Below are positions 8,541 to 17,600 of a stretch of 33,766 nucleotides of DNA, in pieces. Within the stretch, counting starts at the first letter, position 1. Each line of letters begins with the position of its first letter. The notes beneath the pieces were generated by a model, which ran no database searches, had not been told where the DNA came from, and was given only the letters and a program-made list of their open reading frames with translations. This DNA is from Taishania sp. Lineage in GTDB: Bacteria > Bacteroidota > Bacteroidia > Flavobacteriales_D > Crocinitomicaceae. Position numbers and translations under genes: made by a program. The DNA lies in assembly GCA_030150045.1 (NCBI GenBank), contig JASLGM010000013.1:1-33766 (forward strand). The letters run 5' to 3'.

Positions 8541-8569
8541 CAAATATACATTTTTTTTTACAAAGTCAA
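8541..8569 (-). promoter_or_regulatory. Promoter of the rimP-nusA-infB operon
   Basis: On the minus strand TTG (8569-8567) is followed after 18 bases by TATATTTG (8548-8541), a full match to the Bacteroidota TTG-N19-TAnnTTTG promoter within one base of spacing. Transcription would start near 8535, leaving a leader of about 59 bases. Confidence 0.75.
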
Positions 8570-8627
8570 AAATAAACTTTAACATTTTCTCTTTCAATCT
8601 AATTTACGACCTTTGTAAAAAAAAGAA

Positions 8628-9203
8628 ATGTTAGTTGAAATCGATGATAAACTAATCACGACACAATTATTTGAAAATAAATTTGTTTGTGATTTGAACG
8701 CTTGCAAAGGTGCTTGTTGCATTGAAGGTGACGCCGGCGCTCCGCTTACTTTTGAAGAAGTTGACACCATTGAAAATGCGCTCGAGGCTGTTTTACCCTA
8801 CATGCGTCCTGAAGGCGTGGAAGCGGTTAACAAAACGGGGGTGTTTTATCTAGATCAAGATGGTGAACCCGTAACAACATTGGTCAATGAGCAAGAATGC
8901 GCTTTCGTTTATTTTGATGAAAAAGGAATTACGAAATGTGCCATTGAAAAAGCATTTCTAGAAGGGAAAATTGCTTACAAAAAACCGATTTCTTGTCATC
9001 TTTATCCTATTCGTGTTAAGAAATTACATGAATATGAGGCGTTGAATTACGACCGTTGGTCCATCTGTGAACCCGCATGCACATTGGGACAAAGCTTACA
9101 AGTGCCTGTCTACAAATTCTTAAAAGAACCCATCATTCGTGCGTGGGGTGAAAACTTTTACAAAGAATTAGAAGTGGTAGCTGAGGAGCTGAGCAAACAA
9201 TAA
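8628..9203 (+). CDS. DUF3109 family cysteine-rich protein
   Basis: This 191-residue cytoplasmic protein matches the DUF3109 family, related in cysteine pattern to YkgJ-type proteins thought to bind zinc or iron clusters. Visible cysteines are CDLNACKGACC (residues 21-31), two further single cysteines near 91 and 105, SCHLYPIRV near 125, and CEPAC near 147. The biochemical role of the family is not established, and metal binding is inferred from the cysteines. There is no signal peptide or membrane segment. The gene is divergent from rimP across a 151-base region and ends with a terminator at 9234-9267. CCTTTG just upstream could be a weak -7 element. Confidence 0.85.
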   Translation: MLVEIDDKLITTQLFENKFVCDLNACKGACCIEGDAGAPLTFEEVDTIENALEAVLPYMRPEGVEAVNKTGVFYLDQDGEPVTTLVNEQECAFVYFDEKGITKCAIEKAFLEGKIAYKKPISCHLYPIRVKKLHEYEALNYDRWSICEPACTLGQSLQVPVYKFLKEPIIRAWGENFYKELEVVAEELSKQ

Positions 9204-9233
9204 GTTCCAACTGCTATCTATTGCGATAGTTGC

Positions 9234-9267
9234 GCACCGTTTTGCTTTCAATTCGGTGCTTTTTTTT
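9234..9267 (+). terminator. Rho-independent terminator
   Basis: GCACCG (9234-9239) pairs with CGGTGC (9254-9259), followed by eight T (9260-9267). It lies 30 bases after the DUF3109 stop codon. Confidence 0.8.
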
Positions 9268-9322
9268 GCCAACTTACAAATGAAAACGTCATAAATAATC
9301 CTTTTATTCTTGAAAAAGCGAA

Positions 9323-9468
9323 GGCAGCCTTAACGGTCTACGTGCTTTAGTAAACTTCGCAAAAATCGTCCACTTGCCGTTTTCCACGAGCTCCCAAGGT
9401 CGCTGTGTTCTCCTGGCGTGAACCTGCTTTTTACGTGCGTTTAGCTATCGCCCTCTGCCCTAGCTGAG
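9323..9468 (-). repeat. Dispersed structured repeat, family 1, copy B (inverted)
   Basis: It carries the family landmarks GGCAGCCTTAACGGTCTACG, GCTTTAGT, the central GGTCGCTGTG and TTAGCTATCGC. It is closer to copy C than to A or D. The arm positions of the long stem are kept: CGCAAAAATC (9358-9367) against GCTTTTTACG (9426-9435), 8 of 10 paired. No gene is seen in 9268-9570. Confidence 0.8.
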
Positions 9469-9576
9469 GTAATCGAGCAAGAAAAACAATCTTTTTCAAT
9501 TCACTGTTGCTTCCCTCTTTTGTTAGGTCAATTCACTCTGTACTTCGAAGTGCAATCTTAATAATGAAAACCTTTT

Positions 9577-9686
9577 GCGGTAGGGATGCTAGCGGTTAGC
9601 CCGGAGTTGCTGCCCAAATATTTGGGCAGGAACGAGGACTAGTAGCGGACAGCCCGCCCACCAAGTAACACTTGGCGGGACCGCCC
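9577..9686 (-). repeat. Dispersed structured repeat, family 2, copy G (inverted)
   Basis: On the minus strand it reads GGGCGGTCCCGCC...GGGCGGGCTGTCCGCT...GGGCTAACCGCT...ATCCCTACCGC, the landmarks of copies E and F. It contains an 18-base perfect palindrome at 9611-9628 and a stem CCAAGT (9661-9666) with ACTTGG (9670-9675), extended by CCCG/CGGG. Confidence 0.7.
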
Positions 9687-9732
9687 AAATACTTATAAAA
9701 GATAAATTAATTCACTGTTTATTGAAAACAAA

Positions 9733-9758
9733 AAAGGCCTTCCATATGGAAAGCCTTT
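9733..9758 (-). terminator. Terminator of the M43 protease gene
   Basis: AAAGGCCTTCC (9733-9743) and GGAAAGCCTTT (9748-9758) form an 11-bp stem with one wobble around ATAT. On the minus strand a T run follows. It lies 19 bases after the protease stop codon. Confidence 0.85.
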
Positions 9759-9777
9759 CTTTTTATTTATATGTGTA

Positions 9778-11916
9778 TTACATTTTCACGAATGAAAGTG
9801 TTTTGCGTCCTGTTTTTGTAACCAAGTTCAACAAATAAGATCCGTTTGCATATAAACTGCTGTCTAAGATCAGTACGTTTGTTCCTGCGTTACCGTTAAT
9901 TTGAAGATTGGAAATCACTTTTCCTGTCAAATCAGTCACGTGTACCATAACTGATTCAGGTGAAACCAAGTTAAAGGCTACATTCAATTCATTCGCCGTA
10001 GGGTTCGGGAAAAGATTAACTCCTGACATTGCTTCCAAAGTTTCCACAGCTAAAACTGGTGTATCTGATGGTTCACCAGAATACAAGTTAATATCATCGA
10101 TGAAAAAGTTATTACCAGTCCCTCCTTTAAATTGGAATCTAAAACGGAATTGATCTGTAAAATACGCCAAGAAAGTACCCGAATTCATTTGAAGGTGTGT
10201 GGTAACAAAATCATCAGGTTGTGGCGTCCAGTTTGATGTCACCACTTGGTTTTGCGATAATGAATACGTTGTTAACGTTCTTTTTGTTTCCCAAGTTTGT
10301 CCACAATCTCTTGACATTAAAATAGCTAAATTATCAGATGCTCCAGACACTGTTTTCTTTCTAAATGCTGTTCTAAAAGACAACACAACAGAACCTTCTG
10401 GGACAGATTCTAAATCAAACGGTTTGGAAATCAACGATGTTGAATACTCTCCTCCTGTTTTAGAATAATTCGAAATGGTTGCAGATTTTTGACCTGTACG
10501 TGCTGCTGTAGAGGTGATTTCATATTCACCAACACCACTTTCAATAAGCGTCCAGTTATTATTTGCTGCTGTTCCGTTTGCATATTCTTCAAACCCTTCA
10601 TAAAAAGGGAGCTCGTGTGGTTGAACTACAGTGATATAATCTGTTTTTGTTTCCGTTAATGAAGGTCCGTTTCCATTTACTGTCAATTTAACGGTGTATC
10701 TTCCTGCATTTGCATAGCTAACAGTTACTCTTGCACCTGTCGTTGAGCTTGCAGTTCCACCAGGAAAATCCCATGTTCTGCTGGAAACATTGTTACTTGA
10801 GGAATCCACGAAAGTGATTGGCATTCCCACGCACACCACACGATCTTTAGCAACGAAATCTACTTTACACAATGTAGGATTATCTACTGCACCAACTGCT
10901 ATAAGGTTTGATTGAGAGATTAGACTTGCTCTATATCCTGCAGCTGCAGTACGCATAACATCTACCTGCCCGTTCGTAAACATTTTCGAACAGTAAGAAT
11001 AGTCCATATAGTTTTCAACGTTTGCTAACACACCGCAAGAATTCTCGTTCAAATTACAAGTAGATACACCAATTGTGTTTGGGGTGTCTGCAATACCATC
11101 ATCTGTAGTACAAGACAACATATTCCCTGGGTTATTGTTTGGTCCCCATGTATGTGGCAAGTTCAACCAGTGCCCCACTTCATGCGTTAAAGAACGGGAG
11201 TTATTTTCAGAACTAATTCCAATAGAACCTGTATAGTTTGCTAAAATAAAGATCGTATTGAAGTAACCTCTTGGGTCTCCACTTGGACGAAAAGTATATC
11301 CAGCTGCACCACCAATTTCTTTAGCAACAATAATATTCAAGTACTTTTTGTTATCCCATTCTCCTCTATATACATCGTTATTATTCAATGCATAAGACAA
11401 TTGTTGTGAACCACCACCATTTCCCTCAACCGTTAAAGGTGTAACTGAACGTGTAATTCCATTAAAACATGTTCCATTAGGTGCAATTGTAGCTAATCTA
11501 AATTCAATATTTACATCAGCAGCAATACCTCTAAACTGTGGTATCACGTTGTTTACGTCCGCATTTTGTTTTCTAAAATCACGATTCAATATGCGAACCG
11601 CATCAAACACTTGTTGATTAGAAATGTTTTCACTTCCTCCATTATGAAGAATATGAAATACAACAGGTATAATATAAGTAGTTCCATTTTTCTCGAAAGA
11701 ATTACCACTTGCGAGTTCACGCTTTAGCATTTCTTGAGTTGCTGTAAACTGTGCTTTAAATACGGGGTCTTCCATAGCTGCGTCTTCCATTGTATGTTGT
11801 TGACAGTATTCAACTGTTTCTCCGGAACGAGCATTAGAACTATTGAAAGATTTGCTTTGCTGTCCAAAGGCAGAAGAAACAGCAAGTGCAAGAATTGAGA
11901 ATAATACTTTTTTCAT
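9778..11916 (-). CDS. Secreted M43-family zinc metalloprotease with PKD and T9SS sorting domains
   Basis: This 712-residue secreted endopeptidase of the pappalysin/cytophagalysin (M43) type has a signal peptide (MKKVLFSILALAVSSAFGQ, 1-19) and a propeptide to about 80. The catalytic domain has HEVGHWLNLPH starting at H245, giving three histidine ligands and the catalytic glutamate, with a downstream Met-turn VENYMDYSYC. A PKD domain (about 365-435) and a jelly-roll-like region (about 445-620, ending FFIDDINLYSGE) follow. The C-terminal type A T9SS sorting domain (about 635-712) includes LFPNPTANELNV and ends LSFVKM. It should be exported by Sec, then by the type IX machinery. The upstream ATG at 11949 would put charged residues before the signal peptide, so 11916 is preferred. 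The gene is monocistronic with its own terminator. Confidence 0.93.
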   Translation of the reverse strand: MKKVLFSILALAVSSAFGQQSKSFNSSNARSGETVEYCQQHTMEDAAMEDPVFKAQFTATQEMLKRELASGNSFEKNGTTYIIPVVFHILHNGGSENISNQQVFDAVRILNRDFRKQNADVNNVIPQFRGIAADVNIEFRLATIAPNGTCFNGITRSVTPLTVEGNGGGSQQLSYALNNNDVYRGEWDNKKYLNIIVAKEIGGAAGYTFRPSGDPRGYFNTIFILANYTGSIGISSENNSRSLTHEVGHWLNLPHTWGPNNNPGNMLSCTTDDGIADTPNTIGVSTCNLNENSCGVLANVENYMDYSYCSKMFTNGQVDVMRTAAAGYRASLISQSNLIAVGAVDNPTLCKVDFVAKDRVVCVGMPITFVDSSSNNVSSRTWDFPGGTASSTTGARVTVSYANAGRYTVKLTVNGNGPSLTETKTDYITVVQPHELPFYEGFEEYANGTAANNNWTLIESGVGEYEITSTAARTGQKSATISNYSKTGGEYSTSLISKPFDLESVPEGSVVLSFRTAFRKKTVSGASDNLAILMSRDCGQTWETKRTLTTYSLSQNQVVTSNWTPQPDDFVTTHLQMNSGTFLAYFTDQFRFRFQFKGGTGNNFFIDDINLYSGEPSDTPVLAVETLEAMSGVNLFPNPTANELNVAFNLVSPESVMVHVTDLTGKVISNLQINGNAGTNVLILDSSLYANGSYLLNLVTKTGRKTLSFVKM

Positions 11917-12002
11917 AAAATAACTATCACCACTAAAATGTGAGGACAAGTTACAAATTAAATAAACGAAACACTATTTTAACATGCTGTTAATATAGAT
12001 AT

Positions 12003-12707
12003 CTATTCCTGCAAGTCTTGCATTCCTATCAACACTTTTGATTCCCTTTCAACAGATAAGAAATCGGACAATGCTTTAGCAACGCAATCCGTATTTTGAA
12101 GTTTAGAGTCTTGTGCTAATTTTTTATAAAATGTGACATGAGGAAACTCTTTATCCGTAAAGCCTCTGATATCTTTTTGCATTTGAGTATCCATCACACC
12201 AGGAGACAATGAAAAAGATCTGTGCTTCATTCCTCCAGCAAGCATTTCTTCTTTTAACACTAACATAAAATTATCTAACGCCGCTTTTGACGCACCATAT
12301 TGTGCCCATCCAGGAATGCCTCTTCGGCCTGCACCAGAACTAATTGCGACAAAGGTCATTTTTCCTGTATACGAAAAAGACAAGGCCTCTTTTACAAGTT
12401 GCATCCATGAAAAAAGATTTAATTGAAATAAGGCAATGGGGTCACTCCCAATTTCAGAAATTAAGTTCACGTCACCTAAGTTTCCGGCATTATATATGAA
12501 CACAATTTCTGAGGCATTGAAATCTACATTCTTCCATAAATCCGTAAAATCATTCTGTACAGAAAGATCTTTTTTAAGGAAAAAATAATCAGCGTTTACT
12601 ATTGTATTCCTACGTCCAACACCTACTACTTTACAATTGAGTGAAAGGTATTGATTAACTATTGAAAAACCTAAACCTTGGGAAACTCCAAAAACAACGA
12701 CATTCAT
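12003..12707 (-). CDS. Short-chain dehydrogenase/reductase (SDR)
   Basis: This 234-residue Rossmann-fold enzyme has the cofactor loop GVSQGLG at residues 7-13, an YNAGN segment (the classical NNAG position) and the catalytic pair Y137/K141 in YGASKAAL. A serine in VAISSGAG lies upstream of the pair. These define a classical SDR using NAD(P)H; the substrate is unknown, although the short form resembles sepiapterin-reductase-like members. Its ATG overlaps the ktrA stop by one base (TAATG at 12707), so translation is probably coupled. It is the last gene of the metB-ktrA-SDR run, and no clear terminator is seen before 11949. Confidence 0.85.
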   Translation of the reverse strand: MNVVVFGVSQGLGFSIVNQYLSLNCKVVGVGRRNTIVNADYFFLKKDLSVQNDFTDLWKNVDFNASEIVFIYNAGNLGDVNLISEIGSDPIALFQLNLFSWMQLVKEALSFSYTGKMTFVAISSGAGRRGIPGWAQYGASKAALDNFMLVLKEEMLAGGMKHRSFSLSPGVMDTQMQKDIRGFTDKEFPHVTFYKKLAQDSKLQNTDCVAKALSDFLSVERESKVLIGMQDLQE

Positions 12708-13399
12708 TACGCCTCGTTGATATCTAAAAAGCGTGTTAAACTTCTAGCTGTACCATATAAGAAAAGCGTGTCTTTCTCCATAATAACGGGATCTCCATCA
12801 TTCACGTCAACAACGTGTTCAATGATTTCTCCATCTACTTTTGAAGGGTATTCACGATTAATGGTAATCAAGGTAAGACCATATTGTTCTTTAAACTTAA
12901 TTCTGGAAACAGGTCTTCCTACTACACCTTTAGGTGCTTTTACTTCTGTTACCTCAAATTCATCAGGTAATTGCAAGAAATTAACCACACTGGGGTTTAT
13001 CAGCTTTTCCGTCACAGCGTTTGCTACCTCATCTTCAGGAGCCAGAACTTCTTGAACACCAATCTTTTTTAGAATTAACTTTTGATGCGCTCCGCTCGCT
13101 CTAGCAATGATACGTTTTACACCTAAATCCATCAAATGGACACAAACAAGGACGGTAGCTTGAAAGTTTTCACCAATGGCAACAACCACGGCATCCATCG
13201 TATGTAGATCTTGAGACTTAAGTGCTTTGTCATCTGTTGCATCCAAAGCAACTGAGAAGGTTACATCATCTTTGATATTGTCAATACGCTCTTCACTAGG
13301 GTCAAAAGCATAAACTTGAGCACCTTTGCGCGCTAACGTGCGCGCAATGGTACTTCCATATCTTCCAACTCCTATGACAGCAAATTTGCTGAAATTCAT
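12707..13399 (-). CDS. ktrA: KtrA/TrkA-type RCK regulator of a potassium transporter
   Basis: This 230-residue cytoplasmic gating subunit has an N-terminal RCK_N domain (about 1-125) with the nucleotide-binding loop GVGRYG (10-15) and the strand-end acidic residue in VYAFDPS. A C-terminal RCK_C domain (about 140-228) follows. Proteins of this type bind NAD(H), ATP or ADP and control a KtrB/TrkH membrane channel. A single RCK pair is the KtrA form; TrkA has two in tandem. No ktrB lies nearby, so the partner must be elsewhere. The gene starts six bases after the metB stop and overlaps the SDR gene by one base, which makes a tight operon. Linkage to methionine metabolism has no obvious functional reason. 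Confidence 0.9.
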   Translation of the reverse strand: MNFSKFAVIGVGRYGSTIARTLARKGAQVYAFDPSEERIDNIKDDVTFSVALDATDDKALKSQDLHTMDAVVVAIGENFQATVLVCVHLMDLGVKRIIARASGAHQKLILKKIGVQEVLAPEDEVANAVTEKLINPSVVNFLQLPDEFEVTEVKAPKGVVGRPVSRIKFKEQYGLTLITINREYPSKVDGEIIEHVVDVNDGDPVIMEKDTLFLYGTARSLTRFLDINEA

Positions 13400-13405
13400 A
13401 TCTTT

Positions 13406-14545
13406 TTAGTTCAATGCTTGTTTCAAGTCTTCGATCAAATCTTCAGCGTCTTCAACACCGACAGACAAACGTATCAATGTATCTACAACACCTGTTTTTT
13501 CGCGTTCCTCTTTAGGAATAGAAGCATGCGTCATTGTCGCAGGATGCCCGATTAAGGATTCCACTCCACCTAATGATTCCGCCAATGCAAAGATTTCAAC
13601 TTTCTTAACTAACTCTAAAGCATCTTGTAAAACATTTCCTTTCAAAGTAAAAGAAATCATCCCTCCGAAACCACGCATTTGCGCTTTCGCTACTTCGTGA
13701 TTTGGATGAGATTCAAATCCTGGCCAATATACTTTATCTACTTTTGGATGTGTTGTTAAGAAATGAGCAATTTTCTCTCCATTTTCACAATGGCGTTGCA
13801 TTCTTAAATGAAGCGTCTTAATTCCTCTTAATACCAAGAAAGAATCCATTGGCGCAGTTACAGCTCCCGTAGAATTTTGAATACGGTACATCTCTTGCGC
13901 TAACGCATCATCATTGCAAACCAATGCTCCCATAACTACGTCAGAGTGACCTCCTAAATATTTTGTAACAGAATGCATAACGATATCTGCTCCAAGATCT
14001 AAAGGGTTTTGTAAATAAGGTGTAGCAAATGTATTATCTACAGCTAATAACGCATTTGCTTTTTTAGCCACTGTCGCCATCGCTTTAATATCTACAATGT
14101 TCATCATTGGGTTTGTTGGAGTTTCAACCCAAATCAATTTTGTGTTTTTATTTACCAATGCTTCTACCGCAGCAGGATCTGTCATTCCAACGAAATGAAA
14201 CTTAATTCCATATTTTGCGAAAATAGTATTGAAGATACGATAAGTACCACCATATAAATCGTTTGTTGAAATCACCTCATCTCCTGGGTTCAACATTTTA
14301 ATAACACAATCAATTGCTGCTAATCCCGAACCAAAACAAGCACCATGTTTACCATTTTCTATGGCTGCCAAATTCTTTTCTAATGCATGGCGGGTTGGAT
14401 TCAAAGTACGAGAATACTCATAACCTTTGTGATTCCCAACACCATCTTGTACATAAGTTGAAGTCTGATAAATAGGAGTCATAATTGCTCCTGTTGACTC
14501 GTCTGGCTTTACGCCTGCATGTATTGCTTTTGTTCCGAATTTCAT
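13406..14545 (-). CDS. metB: Cystathionine gamma-synthase/lyase-type PLP enzyme
   Basis: This 379-residue Cys/Met-metabolism PLP enzyme probably makes cystathionine from cysteine and an acyl-homoserine in methionine synthesis. The related gamma-lyase (reverse transsulfuration) cannot be excluded from sequence. Landmarks are YEYSRTLNPTRHALEKNLA near 50-70, the FGSGLAA turn, VETPTNPMMNI, the VDNTFATPYLQ segment and the PLP lysine K195 in SVTKYLGGHSD. The open frame extends to 14662, but family members begin at MKFGTKAIHAG. The upstream part also overlaps the promoter at 14567-14596, so 14545 is the start. It is the first gene of the operon with ktrA and the SDR gene. Confidence 0.9.
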   Translation of the reverse strand: MKFGTKAIHAGVKPDESTGAIMTPIYQTSTYVQDGVGNHKGYEYSRTLNPTRHALEKNLAAIENGKHGACFGSGLAAIDCVIKMLNPGDEVISTNDLYGGTYRIFNTIFAKYGIKFHFVGMTDPAAVEALVNKNTKLIWVETPTNPMMNIVDIKAMATVAKKANALLAVDNTFATPYLQNPLDLGADIVMHSVTKYLGGHSDVVMGALVCNDDALAQEMYRIQNSTGAVTAPMDSFLVLRGIKTLHLRMQRHCENGEKIAHFLTTHPKVDKVYWPGFESHPNHEVAKAQMRGFGGMISFTLKGNVLQDALELVKKVEIFALAESLGGVESLIGHPATMTHASIPKEEREKTGVVDTLIRLSVGVEDAEDLIEDLKQALN

Positions 14546-14566
14546 TGTTCTTCTATTTATATCTAA

Positions 14567-14596
14567 CAAAGTTAAACTTAATTTGATTGAACTCAA
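14567..14596 (-). promoter_or_regulatory. Promoter of the metB-ktrA-SDR operon
   Basis: On the minus strand TTG (14596-14594), 19 bases and TAACTTTG (14574-14567) form a perfect TTG-N19-TAnnTTTG promoter. Transcription would start near 14560, giving a leader of about 15 bases. The promoter supports the shorter start of metB. Confidence 0.8.
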
Positions 14597-14639
14597 ATCA
14601 TTCTCAGCAGTTTTAGTTCTAAAATTGTATCTTCGATTT

Positions 14640-17600
14640 ATGAACACAAACGACAATAACACCCTCCTTTCCTGGAAAGAAGAATTGAGTGCATTTCAAA
14701 AAAATGATCCACTTGTCCATGTGTCCAACTCTGAGTCCATTCCTTTCGAAGATTACTACAATCTGGAAGAAGCAAACATTCAAAAAATCATAAAACAATC
14801 GCAAAATTCGATAAACAACTACGGAATAAATCCTCTTTCAGTTGCTATTGGAATTGTAACACACATTGGAGAACAGACTGTAAATATCCCCTATCTTATA
14901 GCAGACACAAAGTATTCTATTAATAAAATATCAAAAACTATTCATGTTGAAATAGTAGAAAATTCGGAACAAGTTAATCCTTATCTATTATTCTTACTCA
15001 ATAAACAATTTGATATAGAAACAACATCAATCGATTTCAATAACACCGAAACCCTTAAGGAGCAACATGGGATATTTATTAACAACCTAGAAAACAAGCA
15101 ACTAGGCTTGTTTCATCCGAATCGTTTTAAATTAAGAAACGAATGTGAGCAGATTATTCTAAAAAAGGAATATTCACACGCATTAAGAGAGCAACTTGAA
15201 TTAACAGTCCTCACAAGGAACGCGTGCGATTACTCCCAACATCAATTTTCATTATTAGATGAAGATCAATTAAAAGTTAAAACTCAATTAAGTAAAACAA
15301 ATACAATTGTAGAAGGTCCACCTGGAACTGGAAAATCGCAACTTTTAATTGACATTATTGGAAATTCCTTGTTGATGTCGCAGAAAGCACTTTTATTTTC
15401 GGAGAAGAAAACCGCCCTTGACGTTTTGAATAAACGATTAAAGGAATTAAATCTAAATAATTTTTTATTGTACATAGATGAGAAACAATCTTTACTTGAA
15501 ACCTATAAAAAGTTATCCAAACAATGGGTGAAAATTGAAGAATACACACCAAAAAAAACAAATGAGCCTTTACGCTCCCTGTATGAAAAACAAATTCAAT
15601 TTAAGCTAGACATTTGGCAACAAAAAAATATCATTGGCGAAGGTTCATGGTCAACATTTCAAGAGATAATTAAAGAATTTAAAAACTTCAAAAAAGGGAA
15701 CTACATTACTAATCCTATTCCACTAGAAAAATTAATTGCAAATAGATCCTTCATTGAACACATTTATAAACTTGGTATTCACAAACAAATAGCCATACTT
15801 TCTTCTAACATTTTTCAATCAGATTTCGCTAGTTGCTATGATGAAATTAATTCTATAGAAAACAAATTGCGTTCCTTTTCTCTAGACAATGTTACTTTAG
15901 CCGAACTTGATCTTTTACAAAAAAAACAAATTACCATCCGTCTATTTAATCACGCATTCGCAATTTCAAATCAACAATTACTTGATCCACAATCGAAAAA
16001 GAGAAAAGACATCTTACATTGGATAGCAAAGTATATTGAATTAAGTAAAATAAATAATAGCAACGTAACAGAACACTGGAAGAGAAAACCTGAAATAGAA
16101 GAACTTAATTATCTCATTAAAAAACAAAATAACACCCATTTCATATCTCGCCTTTCTTTCAACATACGATGGTCGAAACTAAGTACGGCATCAAATAAAG
16201 TCGCCTTAGAATTGCTGTCGAAAGAATTTGCGCTAGAAAAGAAAAACACGCAAAAGAATGTATATCAACAGAAATTAATTGCCTTTGGCATTGAATCCAC
16301 TGATGACGCTATTCGCTTCAAACAACAACTTCTTACTTACTCGGAAGAACAATGGAATTTATTTCAATCCATTCCTATTGGAGAACGTTTAAGCATCGAG
16401 CAATTAACTTTTGAATACAGCGACCTGAAAAACAATCTAAAACAATATAAACTAAATCCTGATTCAGCTATTCTTGACCAAATTGTTCAACTGATCGAAC
16501 AACGTGATCAAATAGCTGTTAATTGGTCAGCGTGTAAAGCCACATCAATTGAAACACTTGAAAACTTTGGTATATCTACAGATGCATTATCTTACATAGA
16601 AAATCATTTATATACCTACTGGACATCATTCCGAGTACATTATCCTGAACTAGCTGAATTAGATCATTTAATATTTTCTGAAAGAGTAAATCATTTCAAT
16701 ACTTTGATCTTGGAAGAGAAAGAATATCTTATAAACAGAATATGGACAAAAGCACAACAGAAATTTGAGTCATATCACCTATTACTTGGTACCCCTTCCC
16801 GAAGATTAACAAAAGAAGAACAACAATTAAAAATCGATTTAAAAGAAGGAAAAAAGTTGTTAATCAAAGAGTTTAATAAAAAGAGACAGCATACTAGTTT
16901 ACATAATATCTTAAAATCAAAAGCAAGATTATGGATAGACATTCTTCATCCCGTCCACGCAACAAATCCAATTCAATTAGCAATAAACATACCTTTAGAT
17001 AAAGAACTCTATGATTTATGTATAATAGAAGAGGCGTCACAACTCTGGTCTTCCCATGCTGTCGGCGCATTATTCCGTTCCAAACAGTTGCTCATCGCCG
17101 GCGATGACCAACAAATGCAACCCTCACAGTTTTTTCAAAGTGAACTAGGTTCAGAATCACTACTGGAACGTGCTAAATACATACTTCCTAGTTGTTCATT
17201 AAAACACCATTACCGCAGCAAGAACACTGATCTGATTTCTTTTTCAAATAAGCATTTTTATAAAAACGAACTAAAAGTATTTCCTAACTACCAAAAAAAG
17301 AAAGCTATCTTTTACCATAAAATAGATGGACAGTTTATAAATAGAATAAATGAAAAAGAAGCGTTAGCTATCGCTAAAGCAATAGAAAGATATTTTCTTT
17401 CAGAAAAAAAAGAAAAAACATTAGGTGTTGTAGCATTTAGTCAAGGACAGGTCGATGAAATTTGGAAAAACATACCATCAGCCTTACACTACGAATTAAA
17501 ACTTCTTGAAGAAAAAGGAACATTTTTTCTGTTACCTATAGAGAAAATACAAGGAGATGAATCCGATAATTTATTTATAGGAACAACATATGGTCGAGAT

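Noticed and set aside
8477..8551. Longer start for RimP
   Set aside because: It would begin inside the predicted promoter and add 25 residues that other RimP proteins lack.
14546..14662. Longer start for the cystathionine gamma-synthase
   Set aside because: The added residues read through a perfect promoter, and family members begin at MKFGTKAIHAG.
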